Source: Dehalococcoidia bacterium
Lineage (GTDB): Bacteria > Chloroflexota > Dehalococcoidia > Dehalococcoidales > UBA1222
Length of the DNA: 35,064 nucleotides
Assembly: GCA_003597995.1 (NCBI GenBank)
Contig: QZJY01000010.1
Coordinates: 1-35,064 of the forward strand
Direction of reading: 5' to 3'
The position numbers and the translations under genes were made by a program. This document shows positions 15,981 through 23,737 of the stretch, piece after piece (positions within the stretch are counted from its first letter, which is position 1; every line of letters starts with the position of its first letter). Under the pieces are notes generated by a model. It was given only the letters and a program-made list of their open reading frames with translations, was not told the DNA's origin and did not search any database.

Positions 15981-16012
15981 CCGTAAGAAGTAGGAAATCC
16001 TACATCTTACGG
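15981..16012. promoter_or_regulatory. Inverted-repeat operator over the transcription start and ribosome site
   Basis: Two nested arm pairs, CCGTAAGA/TCTTACGG and GTAGGA/TCCTAC, form a 32-bp dyad with a 2-nt centre and matching single-base bulges. It covers the predicted start point and its right arm runs into the GGGAGG ribosome site. It is the expected position for autorepression by the encoded antitoxin; as RNA it would form a stem covering the ribosome site. Confidence 0.75.
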
Positions 16013-16021
16013 GAGGTGTTT

Positions 16022-16303
16022 ATGACCAAGCGAGCGTCAGACGTGGTAATCCGTCCCAAGCGACAGGTTACGCTGCCCTCGGAGCTGTGCGACCGGCTGG
16101 GGATTGCCCCGGGCGATGTCCTCGAATTTTCAATCGAAGGTTCCGCTCTGATAGCCAGGCCGAGGAAGCTGGCGGCTCTAACCTCCCTGCGGGAAATCCA
16201 GCGGGCATTCAAGGCATCCGGCGTTTCCGAAGAAGACTTGCAGCAAGCAGGGAGACGCGTAAGGCAGCAAATAGCACGGGAGCGCTATGGCACTCGCGCC
16301 TGA
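16022..16303 (+). CDS. AbrB/SpoVT-type antitoxin
   Basis: 93 residues from ATG 16022 (GGAGG 5 nt upstream; GTG 16016 overlaps that site). The N-terminal swapped-hairpin motif R-x-x-D-V-V-I-R-P-K-R-Q-V-T-L-P and L-G-I-A-P-G-D-V-L-E-F is typical of AbrB/MazE-type DNA-binding domains. The C-terminal half (S-L-R-E-I-Q-R-A-F ... R-R-V-R-Q-Q-I-A-R-E-R-Y-G) should bind the toxin. The gene overlaps the PIN toxin by 17 nt, an order and coupling typical of type II pairs. The large inverted repeat before it is the likely operator. Confidence 0.9.
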   Translation: MTKRASDVVIRPKRQVTLPSELCDRLGIAPGDVLEFSIEGSALIARPRKLAALTSLREIQRAFKASGVSEEDLQQAGRRVRQQIARERYGTRA

Positions 16304-16730
16304 AACACGCGTTTTCCTCGATACCAACGTTATCTTTTCCGGGCTTTATTCGCACGGTGGAGCGCCCGGTGTTATTATCGAAGCATTTGTTAAAGGCGAA
16401 ATAAAGGCGGTTATATCGCAGCAGGTGCTTGAGGAACTGGTGCGCACCGTCAAGGAAAAACTCCCGGTGGTAATACCTGTCTTGAAGGCCATGCTTGTAA
16501 ATTCACCGCCCGAAATAGTTCCCGACCCATCGGCGGCGGAAATCAAGACTTGGGCCAGTCTCTTGGAAGCGGGCGATGCGGCTATCCTGGCGGCGGTAAT
16601 TTCATCGCGGGCAGACTACTTTGTCACGGGGGATAATCATTTTTTCGAGAACCGCGACGTTATCAAAAAAGCAGGAATCAGCATCCTCACTCCGGCGCAA
16701 TTTATAGCCAGGATGGGCAAGCAGAAGTAA
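16287..16730 (+). CDS. PIN-domain toxin (COG1569-like family)
   Basis: 147 residues. PIN ribonuclease motifs: V-F-L-D12-T-N-V-I-F-S-G-L near the N-terminus, a Glu in V-L-E-E-L, and the acidic cluster G-D-A-A-I-L-A-A plus V-T-G-D-N-H-F. These residues coordinate Mg2+ for RNA cleavage in the family. The sequence matches the 'putative toxin component, PIN family' that accompanies AbrB-type antitoxins rather than the VapC/VapB type. The ATG overlaps the antitoxin gene by 17 nt with no separate promoter, so the two are translated together. Full length, with no sign of decay. Confidence 0.9.
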   Translation: MALAPETRVFLDTNVIFSGLYSHGGAPGVIIEAFVKGEIKAVISQQVLEELVRTVKEKLPVVIPVLKAMLVNSPPEIVPDPSAAEIKTWASLLEAGDAAILAAVISSRADYFVTGDNHFFENRDVIKKAGISILTPAQFIARMGKQK

Positions 16731-16743
16731 TCACCTTCGGATA

Positions 16744-16772
16744 TTGACACATCGGGCTTAATCCTTTACAGT
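16744..16772 (+). promoter_or_regulatory. Promoter of the Hsp70-SBD protein, leaderless
   Basis: TTGACA (16744-16749), 17 bp, TACAGT (16767-16772). Exactly 7 nt separate the -10 from ATG 16780, so the predicted first nucleotide is the start codon. No ribosome site is present. Confidence 0.7.
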
Positions 16773-16779
16773 TTTCCTT

Positions 16780-17247
16780 ATGACAGTCAATTCTAAATGG
16801 TCGCTGGGTTTTGCCTCTCGCAGCGGGGATTTTATAGCCGTCATCCCTAAAGGCAGCCATCTGCCGGCGCGCCGCAGCGTGACCGTTACGACAGCAGTGG
16901 ATGCGCAGCCGAATATGAAACTGTCGATATATATGGGAGAAAGCAGCAAGGCCGAAGACAATTATCCTCTTAGCAACATTCGCCTCGAATGTTTTGAAAA
17001 AGGCGCCGCCGGTGTCCCGCGCATAAAGCTCACTTTCTATGCTTACGAGCATAGCGTTTTTCGAATCGGCGTGTGTTATAAGGAAGGGGAGCCGGAGCAG
17101 GATATCAGCATCATCCCCGCCACCGGTCTTTCGGAAGAATATATGAACCGGATGCGTGAAATGGTTAACAAGATGACTTCTCAGGCTATATCGCAGGAAG
17201 TCGGCGGCCCCGACCTCGGCGTGGTAACGCTGTCTGTGGTTGTGTAG
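16780..17247 (+). CDS. Free-standing Hsp70-like substrate-binding domain
   Basis: 155 residues that align by eye with the beta-sandwich substrate-binding domain of DnaK and the start of its lid: W-S-L-G (DnaK L-S-L-G), a loop ending I-P-K-G-S-H-L-P-A-R-R-S (N-T-T-I-P-T-K-x-S), D-A-Q-P-N-M-K-L-S-I-Y-M-G-E (D-N-Q-x-x-V-x-I-x-V-L-Q-G-E), A-E-D-N-Y-P-L (A-A-D-N-K-x-L), G-V-P-R-I-K-L-T-F-Y (G-x-P-Q-I-E-V-T-F-D) and I-S-I-I-P-A-T-G-L-S-E-E. The 44-kDa actin-like ATPase domain is absent and no ATPase gene is adjacent. It could bind exposed hydrophobic peptides without nucleotide control; this is inferred. Single-gene transcript. Confidence 0.8.
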   Translation: MTVNSKWSLGFASRSGDFIAVIPKGSHLPARRSVTVTTAVDAQPNMKLSIYMGESSKAEDNYPLSNIRLECFEKGAAGVPRIKLTFYAYEHSVFRIGVCYKEGEPEQDISIIPATGLSEEYMNRMREMVNKMTSQAISQEVGGPDLGVVTLSVVV

Positions 17248-17269
17248 ATAAGGGATATACTTCCGTTCT

Positions 17270-17460
17270 GTGCTATGTAGCCTGAGTGAGGAGTAACATA
17301 ATTGAGTTGACCTCTTCCCCAACCCGTCTCTCCCCTTCGTAAGGGGAGATTAAGAGGGATTTGTGAGTTTGGATTCTATGAGAATCCCCCTTTTCCAAAG
17401 GGGGAAAATAAAACAGCCTCTCCCGTCAAGGGAGAGATATTATTATTGCCTCTGCCTGTG
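17270..17460. repeat. Intergenic cluster of three perfect hairpins
   Basis: This gene-free gap contains TCTCCCCTT-cgt-AAGGGGAGA (17329-17349), CCCCCTTT-tcc-AAAGGGGG (17386-17404) and CTCTCCC-gtcaa-GGGAGAG (17418-17436). The third is nearly identical to a hairpin at about 21620-21640. It lies between convergent genes and may end transcription from both sides, but no U-tract is obvious. Confidence 0.6.
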
Positions 17461-17462
17461 GC

Positions 17463-18881
17463 TTATTCCCCCCTCGTCCCCCGTCCCCTCTTCACATACG
17501 GTCTTTTCACCGGTCCGTTGGCGCGTATATCCGTGCGGTAGTCGGGCGCCATGATGGCAAACGGCGTGCTCATCTTGTGGTCGGCCAGGCGCGAGCTTAT
17601 GCGGCCTTCCAGTTCCTCCAGAGCCCGGCTGGTGGTTATCACGGTGGGAAGCTGCGCGTTGTAGCGGTAGTTTATTACCTGGTACAGTTTTTCCTGCGCC
17701 CATTGTGTCGTACTCTGCTCACCGAAGTCGTCCAGCACCAGCAGCGGCGTGGTCTTGACGCGCTCGAACATCTGGTCGTAGGTCACCTTGCTTTCGGGTG
17801 AGAAGGTGGAGCGCAGGTGGTCCAGAAACTCCGGCACCACCACAAACATGGCCGGTTTTCTGGCCTGGTAGCGGAAGTTGACAATGGCCGCCGCCAGGTG
17901 CGTCTTGCCGCAGCCGGTGGCCCCCTGGAAAACGAGCCATCCCTCCGGTGACTTGGCGAATTCGAGCGCCAGGCGGTAGGCCCTCTCGAGGTTGTCCTGT
18001 TGCTCCTGCGGCAGGTTGACGCGTTTATAATCAAAGCTGGCGAAGGTCATGCTCTTTTGCAACTCAAGCCCCGGCCCCCAGTTATAGTCCGCTTCTCCTG
18101 TATCCTCTTCTAATGAGAAGATTTGACATAACTTTGCGTCACTCAGGCGGCTGCGCAGCCTTTCGTCCATCTCGGCCAGGGGTTTCTCGGTCGTGATAAC
18201 GGTGGGAAGTTCATGGCTGAAACGGTGGTTCAAAAGCTGGTCGAGCTTCTCCTGCGCCCAGGGCGTACCGAACTGCATTCCCAGGTCGTCGAGGATTAAA
18301 AGCGGCGTGTTGCGTACCTGGTCGAAGAGGCGGTCGTAGGTCGTCTCGCTCTCGGGGTTGAAGGCGGCGCGCAGGTGGTCCAGCAGGTCGGCGGTGGTGA
18401 TGAAAAAGACGGGTGCGTCGCGCCCGATGCGCTCGTTGGCGATGGCGGCCGTCAGATGTGTCTTGCCGCTGCCGGTAGGGCCGATGAAAACGAGCCATCC
18501 GGCCGGTTCGGCGGCGAATTTCCTGGCGGCATCGTATGCCGCGCTGAAGCGCTGCTGGCTGGCGCTGGCGCCGTTTCTGCCCTGCGGCGACAGCTTGTCG
18601 AAGGTGAGGTTTCTGAGCGCTCCCAGGTTGGAGTACTCCTCCAGCCGCAGGCGGCGCTTGCCTTCCTCGGCCTTTTTACCGCATTTGCACGGGACGGCGT
18701 TGCGGTAGTCCGTCGCGCCGTCTGGCAGCAAAGGATGCACGAAGCCGGCCCCTCTGCACAGAGGGCAGATATCGCCCTTTCCCGCCTTTGACCCCGTCTT
18801 AGCGCTGGATGAGGTGGCCGTAGGGGCCGCGGATGTATTTGTCGGGGTCTTCTTTTTGATTATCTCGCCGATGCGTTCCAT
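17463..18881 (-). CDS. Tandem-AAA+ DnaC/IstB-like helicase loader
   Basis: 472 residues from ATG 18881. An N-terminal low-complexity segment (about 1-35) is followed by a zinc knuckle (C39, C42, C65, C67) and two complete AAA+ modules. Module 1: Walker A G-P-T-G-S-G-K-T (134-141), Walker B L-L-I-L-D-D (194-199), arginine segment R-L-R-S-R-L. Module 2: G-A-T-G-C-G-K-T (320-327), L-L-V-L-D-D (380-385), R-I-S-S-R-L. Single-module DnaC/DnaI proteins load DnaB; here the duplication is within one chain. The gene follows dnaB and dnaD, with which it overlaps by 83 nt, so a loader role is well supported by context. The C-terminus is basic. Confidence 0.88.
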   Translation of the reverse strand: MERIGEIIKKKTPTNTSAAPTATSSSAKTGSKAGKGDICPLCRGAGFVHPLLPDGATDYRNAVPCKCGKKAEEGKRRLRLEEYSNLGALRNLTFDKLSPQGRNGASASQQRFSAAYDAARKFAAEPAGWLVFIGPTGSGKTHLTAAIANERIGRDAPVFFITTADLLDHLRAAFNPESETTYDRLFDQVRNTPLLILDDLGMQFGTPWAQEKLDQLLNHRFSHELPTVITTEKPLAEMDERLRSRLSDAKLCQIFSLEEDTGEADYNWGPGLELQKSMTFASFDYKRVNLPQEQQDNLERAYRLALEFAKSPEGWLVFQGATGCGKTHLAAAIVNFRYQARKPAMFVVVPEFLDHLRSTFSPESKVTYDQMFERVKTTPLLVLDDFGEQSTTQWAQEKLYQVINYRYNAQLPTVITTSRALEELEGRISSRLADHKMSTPFAIMAPDYRTDIRANGPVKRPYVKRGRGTRGE

Positions 18882-19506
18882 CTTTCTTACCTTCGGTCGT
18901 CCAGCGCTCCAGTATGCGCGCAATATAGCGCCAGTTGCGTTTGTTGGCATCCACCGCTTCGCGGACTGCGTCCCGTATCCACTCTTCAGGGTACTGGGTC
19001 AGCGCGTCCTTGATTTCCTCGGCTATCATGGGCGTCAACATGCCGATGTTCTCTTCGTAGAGGCTGAAGACGTCCTTCTGCTCGGTGGGCGTGACGGCGG
19101 GCCTGACAGCCTCCATCTTCGGCAGCTTCAGTTCGCCGCTTTTAATACGCTCAACCGCCTCGCGGTCGCTGGCCGTGTTGAGGAAATAAAGGCTCTCCTG
19201 TTTGCCGTCGAGGGTGACCGCGAGCGATATAATAGCCCCTCGCTTGACGGCCGACTCCAGCGCCGTCTTAATATTTTCTTCTCCGCTCTTCCCCTCGTGC
19301 TGTAAACTGGCGGTGAGAGAGGGGTTGGACAGGAGTTCGCTGAGCGTGGCGAAGCGCGGCGTCCCTTTCTTGCCGTATATCGTCTGGAAGATATACAGCA
19401 TGGTCTTAAGCTCGGGGTTGTCCATCCCCGGCATGAGCATGTTCATAAAGAGGTTTGGGATGGGGGTGAACTGCATGTTGGCCGGAAAGCCGCCGAAGGA
19501 TTTCAT
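18799..19506 (-). CDS. dnaD: DnaD-domain replication-initiation protein
   Basis: 235 residues; its ATG overlaps the dnaB stop (ATGA). The N-terminal part (to about 120) is a winged-helix-like domain with P-E-L-K-T-M-L-Y-I-F-Q-T-I-Y-G-K-K-G. The C-terminal DnaB_2 domain includes F-S-L-Y-E-E-N-I-G-M-L-T-P and the W-R-Y-I-A-R-I-L-E-R-W motif, ending D-P-D-K-Y-I-R-G-P-Y-G-H-L. In Firmicutes DnaD acts with DnaA, DnaB and DnaI in primosome assembly. Position between dnaB and the loader supports the same role here. Confidence 0.9.
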   Translation of the reverse strand: MKSFGGFPANMQFTPIPNLFMNMLMPGMDNPELKTMLYIFQTIYGKKGTPRFATLSELLSNPSLTASLQHEGKSGEENIKTALESAVKRGAIISLAVTLDGKQESLYFLNTASDREAVERIKSGELKLPKMEAVRPAVTPTEQKDVFSLYEENIGMLTPMIAEEIKDALTQYPEEWIRDAVREAVDANKRNWRYIARILERWTTEGKKDGTHRRDNQKEDPDKYIRGPYGHLIQR

Positions 19507-20876
19507 AGCAGCTGCGGCTCCGCGTTGGAGAGGTTCTCGAACTTGGTGAGGGAGTTCTTGAAGCGCACCTTCACCTGGCCGATAGGCCCGTTCCTATGCT
19601 TGGCTACGATGATGTCGGCCATCTCTCGCGGGTACTCCTGGTCGGCGTGGTCGCGCGCCCATTCGTCTTCGGTCTTGTAGTACACTTCATCGCGGTAGAT
19701 GAATATCACGATATCGGCATCCTGTTCGATGGAGCCCGATTCGCGCAGGTCGGATAGCTGCGGCAGGTGCGAGGTGCGGCCTTCCACGGCGCGCGATAGC
19801 TGAGAAACAGCGATGAGCGGCACATTGAGTTCCCTGGACAGCGCCTTGAGGGCGCGGGTGATGTTGGAAAGCTCCTGCACGCGGTTTTCCATGCGGCCTT
19901 CGCTCTGCAGGAGCTGCAGGTAGTCCAGTATGATGAGGTCGAGCGGGCGCTCATAATGCAGGCGGCGCGCTTTGCTGCGCATTTCCACCACCCGCAGCAT
20001 GGGCGAATCGTCGATATAAATGGCGGCGGTTGACAGCTTGCCCTGCGCCTCCATGATGGCGCGTTCCTCTTCCTCCGTATTCAGCCCCAGCCGCATATGC
20101 TTGGAGTTGACCTCGGCTTCGCTGGCGAGCAGGCGTTGCACCAGCGACTCGCGCGACATCTCCAGGCTAAAGAGGGCCACGCAAGCCCCCTGCTCCAGTG
20201 CCGCGTTGCGCGCGATGTTCAAGGCGAGCGAAGTCTTGCCCATGCTGGGGCGCCCGGCCAGTATGATGAGGTCGGAACGCTGCAGCCCGCCCAGCAGCTC
20301 GTCCAGCCCGCGAAATCCGGAGTAGATGTGCGGCAGGCGCTGCAGCACGCCCGCTTCGGGCGGAGGGGGTACCTCGAAATACTTGTCTAGGATGTTCTTT
20401 ATAGGCACGAAGTCCAGCTGCCCGCGCTCGGTGCGCAGCCGGAAGAGCACGTCCTCGGCCCTGTTGAGCGTAGAGGCGATGTCAGGGTCGGCGTCATAGC
20501 CCATCACCGATATTCTGTCGGCGGCGGAGATAAGCTGGCGCATGATGGACAGGCGGTAAACTATCTGGGCGTAGTGCTCGATATCGAGCGAGGTCGGCAC
20601 GATGGAGATGAGGTGGTTCAGGTAGGCCGCCCCACCCACCTTGTCGAGCTGCCCCAGCCGCTCGAGTTCCTGGGCTATGGTTATCTGGTCGATGGCCTCG
20701 TCGCGGTGATACAGCGAAAGCGCCGCCTGGTAAATCCAGCGGTTGGCCTCGGAATTGAAGTCCTCCGGGCGCAGCAGCACGGCCACCTGATAAACGCTCT
20801 TGCCGTCGATTAAAAGCGAGCCGTTGACGGCTTCTTCGGCGTCTATATCGTGAGGCGGCAGCCTGTCGTTAGCCAC
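19503..20876 (-). CDS. dnaB: Replicative DNA helicase
   Basis: 457 residues from GTG 20876 (GAGGAG 7 nt upstream, inside rplI). The N-terminal helical DnaB_N domain begins P-P-H-D-I-D-A-E-E-A-V-N-G-S-L-L; the RecA-like motor has Walker A G-R-P-S-M-G-K-T-S (208-216), L-F-S-L-E-M, D-Y-L-Q-L (Walker B) and Q-L-S-R-A-V-E-x-R. It forms the hexameric 5'-3' helicase at the fork. It follows rplI by 1 nt and overlaps dnaD by 4 nt. No intein is present. Confidence 0.97.
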   Translation of the reverse strand: MANDRLPPHDIDAEEAVNGSLLIDGKSVYQVAVLLRPEDFNSEANRWIYQAALSLYHRDEAIDQITIAQELERLGQLDKVGGAAYLNHLISIVPTSLDIEHYAQIVYRLSIMRQLISAADRISVMGYDADPDIASTLNRAEDVLFRLRTERGQLDFVPIKNILDKYFEVPPPPEAGVLQRLPHIYSGFRGLDELLGGLQRSDLIILAGRPSMGKTSLALNIARNAALEQGACVALFSLEMSRESLVQRLLASEAEVNSKHMRLGLNTEEEERAIMEAQGKLSTAAIYIDDSPMLRVVEMRSKARRLHYERPLDLIILDYLQLLQSEGRMENRVQELSNITRALKALSRELNVPLIAVSQLSRAVEGRTSHLPQLSDLRESGSIEQDADIVIFIYRDEVYYKTEDEWARDHADQEYPREMADIIVAKHRNGPIGQVKVRFKNSLTKFENLSNAEPQLL

Positions 20877-20877
20877 T

Positions 20878-21330
20878 TTATGGCTCCTCGCCGGTGACCT
20901 TTACCTTTATTTTGGGCGTCAGCTCGCCGCTGAGGCGCACGACGGCCTCAAATGTGCCTGTATGGCGGATGGGCTCGGCCAGTTCCACCTTGCGTTTGTC
21001 AATCTCGGTGCCCAGCAGCTTTGAAAGCCCGTCTGCCACGTCGCTATTGGTGATGGAGCCGTAGAGCTGGTCCTTGGCTCCCACTTTGCCCTTGAGGGTG
21101 ACGGTCTTGCCCTCTATCTTTTTGGCCAGCGCGTCCATATCGGCTTCGGCCTGCGCTTGGCGGCGCGCGCTGGCGCGGCGTTCGGCTTCGAAGTGCTGCT
21201 GGACGTCGGAGTGGGCCAGCGCCGCCAGCTTCTTGGGGATGAGGAAGTTGCGCGCGTAACCGTCGTTGACCTCTTTCATCTCGCCGGCTTTGGCTACGTT
21301 GGGGACGTCTTTAAAAAAGATGACTTTCAT
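20878..21330 (-). CDS. rplI: Ribosomal protein L9
   Basis: 150 residues. ATG 21330 is taken because GAGGTGAG lies 6 nt upstream; a TTG at 21336 is less likely. Contains [14 protein letters not shown], the signature [13 protein letters not shown], the long connecting helix and the C-terminal domain (L-Y-G-S-I-T ... [11 protein letters not shown]). Binds 23S rRNA in the large subunit. First gene of the operon with dnaB, dnaD and the loader. Confidence 0.97.
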   Translation of the reverse strand: MKVIFFKDVPNVAKAGEMKEVNDGYARNFLIPKKLAALAHSDVQQHFEAERRASARRQAQAEADMDALAKKIEGKTVTLKGKVGAKDQLYGSITNSDVADGLSKLLGTEIDKRKVELAEPIRHTGTFEAVVRLSGELTPKIKVKVTGEEP

Positions 21331-21364
21331 GCTCAACTCACCTCAGGGGGATTTTCAGACCCCT

Positions 21365-21370
21365 ATTATA
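21365..21370 (-). promoter_or_regulatory. -10 box of the rplI-dnaB-dnaD operon
   Basis: The minus strand reads TATAAT, with no good -35. A short GGGG...CCCC inverted repeat in the roughly 30-nt leader lies just before the ribosome site. Confidence 0.5.
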
Positions 21371-21399
21371 CTAGATAAGGGGTTGGAGTTAAACAAGAA

Positions 21400-21680
21400 A
21401 AGAGATTCTTTCGGGCTATTATTCAAAGTCGGATGAGGATTCGTTTGTCCTTGCTTTGTGTTGTCGTTCTGAGGAGTCCCGATACATTCGCTTCGCTCAG
21501 CACGAGTTCCATCGGGGGGATGTGATAATCCCAGGGTGAGGGTTATATCATTTTCCTCGCCCCTTGGGGGAGAGGACTTAAGGTGAGGGGTATCCTCCAT
21601 GCTTTCACCCTCACTCTTATCTCTCCCCTCAAGGGAGAGAAGAATGCGCGAGGGCGAGTCATGACTCGCCCCTACAATTA
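21400..21680. repeat. Intergenic palindromic repeat region
   Basis: A gap of about 440 bp between rplI and trxB without a gene. It holds TCTCTCCC-ctcaa-GGGAGAGA near 21620-21640 and the perfect 20-bp palindrome GGGCGAGTCATGACTCGCCC (21652-21671). The sequence style, with C/T-rich strings followed by CCCCTAC, is typical of dispersed intergenic repeats. Confidence 0.6.
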
Positions 21681-21771
21681 CGGGGTTCCAAGGAAAGATA
21701 AATCTGTAAGAGGCTGCCAGTCGTGCCAGATTCTTTCCGCCAGAGGCGGACTCAGAATGAGGGGTTGTTTG

Positions 21772-22710
21772 CTACCCCTCGTCCACCCACCTCTTGGCAC
21801 TCAGGGCGGCGATGGCCCCGTCACCGGCGGCGGCGACGGTCTGGCGTATGGAGTTATGGCGTATGTCTCCGGCGGCGAAGATGCCCGGCACGCTGGTTTC
21901 CATCCTGTCGTTCACCACTATCATGCCGTACTCATCGAGACTCAGCAACCCCTTGAGGTAGCCCGTGCTGGGCTTGAGCCCGATGGCTACGAAGACGCCA
22001 TCCAGTTTAAGCTCGGATGTTTTACCGGTCGCCACGTTCTTGAGCTTCAGCTTCTCTACGAAGTCCCCGCCTAGCACTGCCTCCACCACGCTGCTCAGGA
22101 TAAACTCAATCTTCGGCTCGGCCCTGGCGCGCTCCTGCACTACAGCGGTGGCGCGCAACTGGTCGCGGCGGTGGATGATATACACCTTTGCGGCGAATTT
22201 GGCCAGGTGCATGGCTTCATATAGAGCGGAGTTGCCGCCGCCCACCACGGCCACCACCTTGTTGCTATAGAACGGGGCGTCGCAGGTGGCGCAGTAGGAG
22301 ACGCCGCGCCCGACATATTCTTTCTCACCTGGGGCGTCCATCTTCTGTTTATCGGAGCCACCGGCGATGATGACGGCCTTTGCGGTATATTTCCCGTCAG
22401 AGGTTTTGACAACAAAGCTATGCTTATCCCTGGCCTCTATACCGGTTACCTCGGCATTAACGTCCTTGAGGCCGTATTTCTGCGCCTGCTGGTACATTCT
22501 GGAGGTCAGGTCCATGCCGGAGATGCCCTCGGGGAAGCCGGGAAAGTTGTCCACCTGGGTGGCCTCGTTTATCATGCCGCCGGTGATGCCCTTCTCGATG
22601 AGCAGGGTGTCCAGGCGGTCGCGCGAGGTGTAAATGGCGGCGGAAAGCCCGGCCGGACCTCCTCCTACGATAATAACGTCATAAATCTGGTTTTTATTCT
22701 CCGGGTTCAT
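21772..22710 (-). CDS. trxB: Thioredoxin-disulfide reductase
   Basis: 312 residues from ATG 22710 with GAGGTG upstream. FAD site I-I-V-G-G-G-P-A-G (13-21), redox disulfide C140-A-T-C143-D, NADPH site V-V-G-G-G-N-S-A, then H-R-R-D-Q-L-R-A, and C-terminal FAD motif G-I-F-A-A-G-D-I-R. Reduces thioredoxin with NADPH. Its start overlaps plsX by 17 nt, so it is the last gene of the activase-plsX-trxB operon. No thioredoxin gene is in the window. Confidence 0.96.
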   Translation of the reverse strand: MNPENKNQIYDVIIVGGGPAGLSAAIYTSRDRLDTLLIEKGITGGMINEATQVDNFPGFPEGISGMDLTSRMYQQAQKYGLKDVNAEVTGIEARDKHSFVVKTSDGKYTAKAVIIAGGSDKQKMDAPGEKEYVGRGVSYCATCDAPFYSNKVVAVVGGGNSALYEAMHLAKFAAKVYIIHRRDQLRATAVVQERARAEPKIEFILSSVVEAVLGGDFVEKLKLKNVATGKTSELKLDGVFVAIGLKPSTGYLKGLLSLDEYGMIVVNDRMETSVPGIFAAGDIRHNSIRQTVAAAGDGAIAALSAKRWVDEG

Positions 22711-23704
22711 ATTTCACCTCGCTGAGAGCCTGCGCTATTCCGCGTTCGGCGGTGCGGTTGGCAATGCCGATGGCGTTCTTGATGGCCTTGGCCTTGCTCC
22801 TCCCGTGACATATTATAACATTACCCCGGACTCCTAAGAGACATGCCCCGCCGAACTCGCTGTAGTCCATGTTTCTGAGGAATGAACTCAAACCTACGGC
22901 TGCGGAGAGGGCCTTGCCTGTGATGCGCGGATTGCCTGTCGTGTGCGTTTTTTCGGTTCCATGGAGGCTGACCATGGACTCGCCCAGCCCCTCCAGCGCC
23001 TTGAGCAGGATGTTGCCGGTAAACCCGTCGGTGACGATGACGTCCGCCACGTCGTTCACCAGGTCGTTGCCCTCGATATTACCGATAAAGTTAAGTCCGG
23101 ATTGCCGGAGGAGCTGATGGCTTTCCACCGTCAGGCGGTTGCCCTTGGTATCCTCGGTCCCGTTGGAAAGCAGCCCTATGCGGGGCGATTCCAAGCCGAA
23201 GAGGCGGCTGGCGTAGAGGTTTCCCAGCTGGGCAAACTGCACCATGTGCGGCGGACGGCAGTCGGCGTTGGCGCCAGCGTCCAGGAGCAGGGCCGGCAGA
23301 CGCGAATGGCTGAGGTTGATGATGCTGGCGATGGCCGGCCGCGAAACGCCTTCGATCTTCCCCAGCATCACCAGCGAGGCGGCAAAAACGGCGCCCGTGG
23401 AACCGGCTGAAATGAAGACGTCGGCCTTGCCCTCTTTTAGCATGCCGATGCCGATGGGTATAGGCGAGTCCGGCTTCTGTCGCAAGGCTTCCATAGGATG
23501 TTCGTGGAATTCGATGTTCTGCTCGGCATGCACGACGCTGATGCCCAGTTTCTTGAGCTGCCGGCCCGCCAGAACGTGCAGCAAGGGCTGTTTACCGATG
23601 AGGATGATTTCCAGGCCTTTGTACTCATGGACGGCTTTGATTACTCCCTTTACGATTTCAACCGGGGCGTAATCGCCCCCCATAGCGTCAACTGCGATTT
23701 TCAT
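22694..23704 (-). CDS. plsX: Phosphate acyltransferase
   Basis: 336 residues from ATG 23704 with AAGGAG upstream. Family start M-K-I-A-V-D-A-M-G-G-D-Y-A-P, then I-L-I-G, G-S-T-G-A-V-F-A, D-A-G-A-N-A-D-C-R-P, G-L-L-S-N-G-T-E and V-T-D-G-F-T-G-N-I-L-L-K. Converts acyl-ACP and phosphate to acyl-phosphate, the first step of phosphatidic-acid synthesis with PlsY. It lies 33 nt after the activase gene. The usual neighbours fabD/fabG/acpP are not in this window. Confidence 0.96.
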   Translation of the reverse strand: MKIAVDAMGGDYAPVEIVKGVIKAVHEYKGLEIILIGKQPLLHVLAGRQLKKLGISVVHAEQNIEFHEHPMEALRQKPDSPIPIGIGMLKEGKADVFISAGSTGAVFAASLVMLGKIEGVSRPAIASIINLSHSRLPALLLDAGANADCRPPHMVQFAQLGNLYASRLFGLESPRIGLLSNGTEDTKGNRLTVESHQLLRQSGLNFIGNIEGNDLVNDVADVIVTDGFTGNILLKALEGLGESMVSLHGTEKTHTTGNPRITGKALSAAVGLSSFLRNMDYSEFGGACLLGVRGNVIICHGRSKAKAIKNAIGIANRTAERGIAQALSEVKYEPGE

Positions 23705-23737
23705 AGTTCTCCTTATAGCATGTTTGGACCAAGAAAG

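Noticed and set aside
17329-17436. Possible CRISPR array from closely spaced hairpins
   Set aside because: The three hairpins are different from one another, unevenly spaced and lack equal-length spacers; no cas gene is present.
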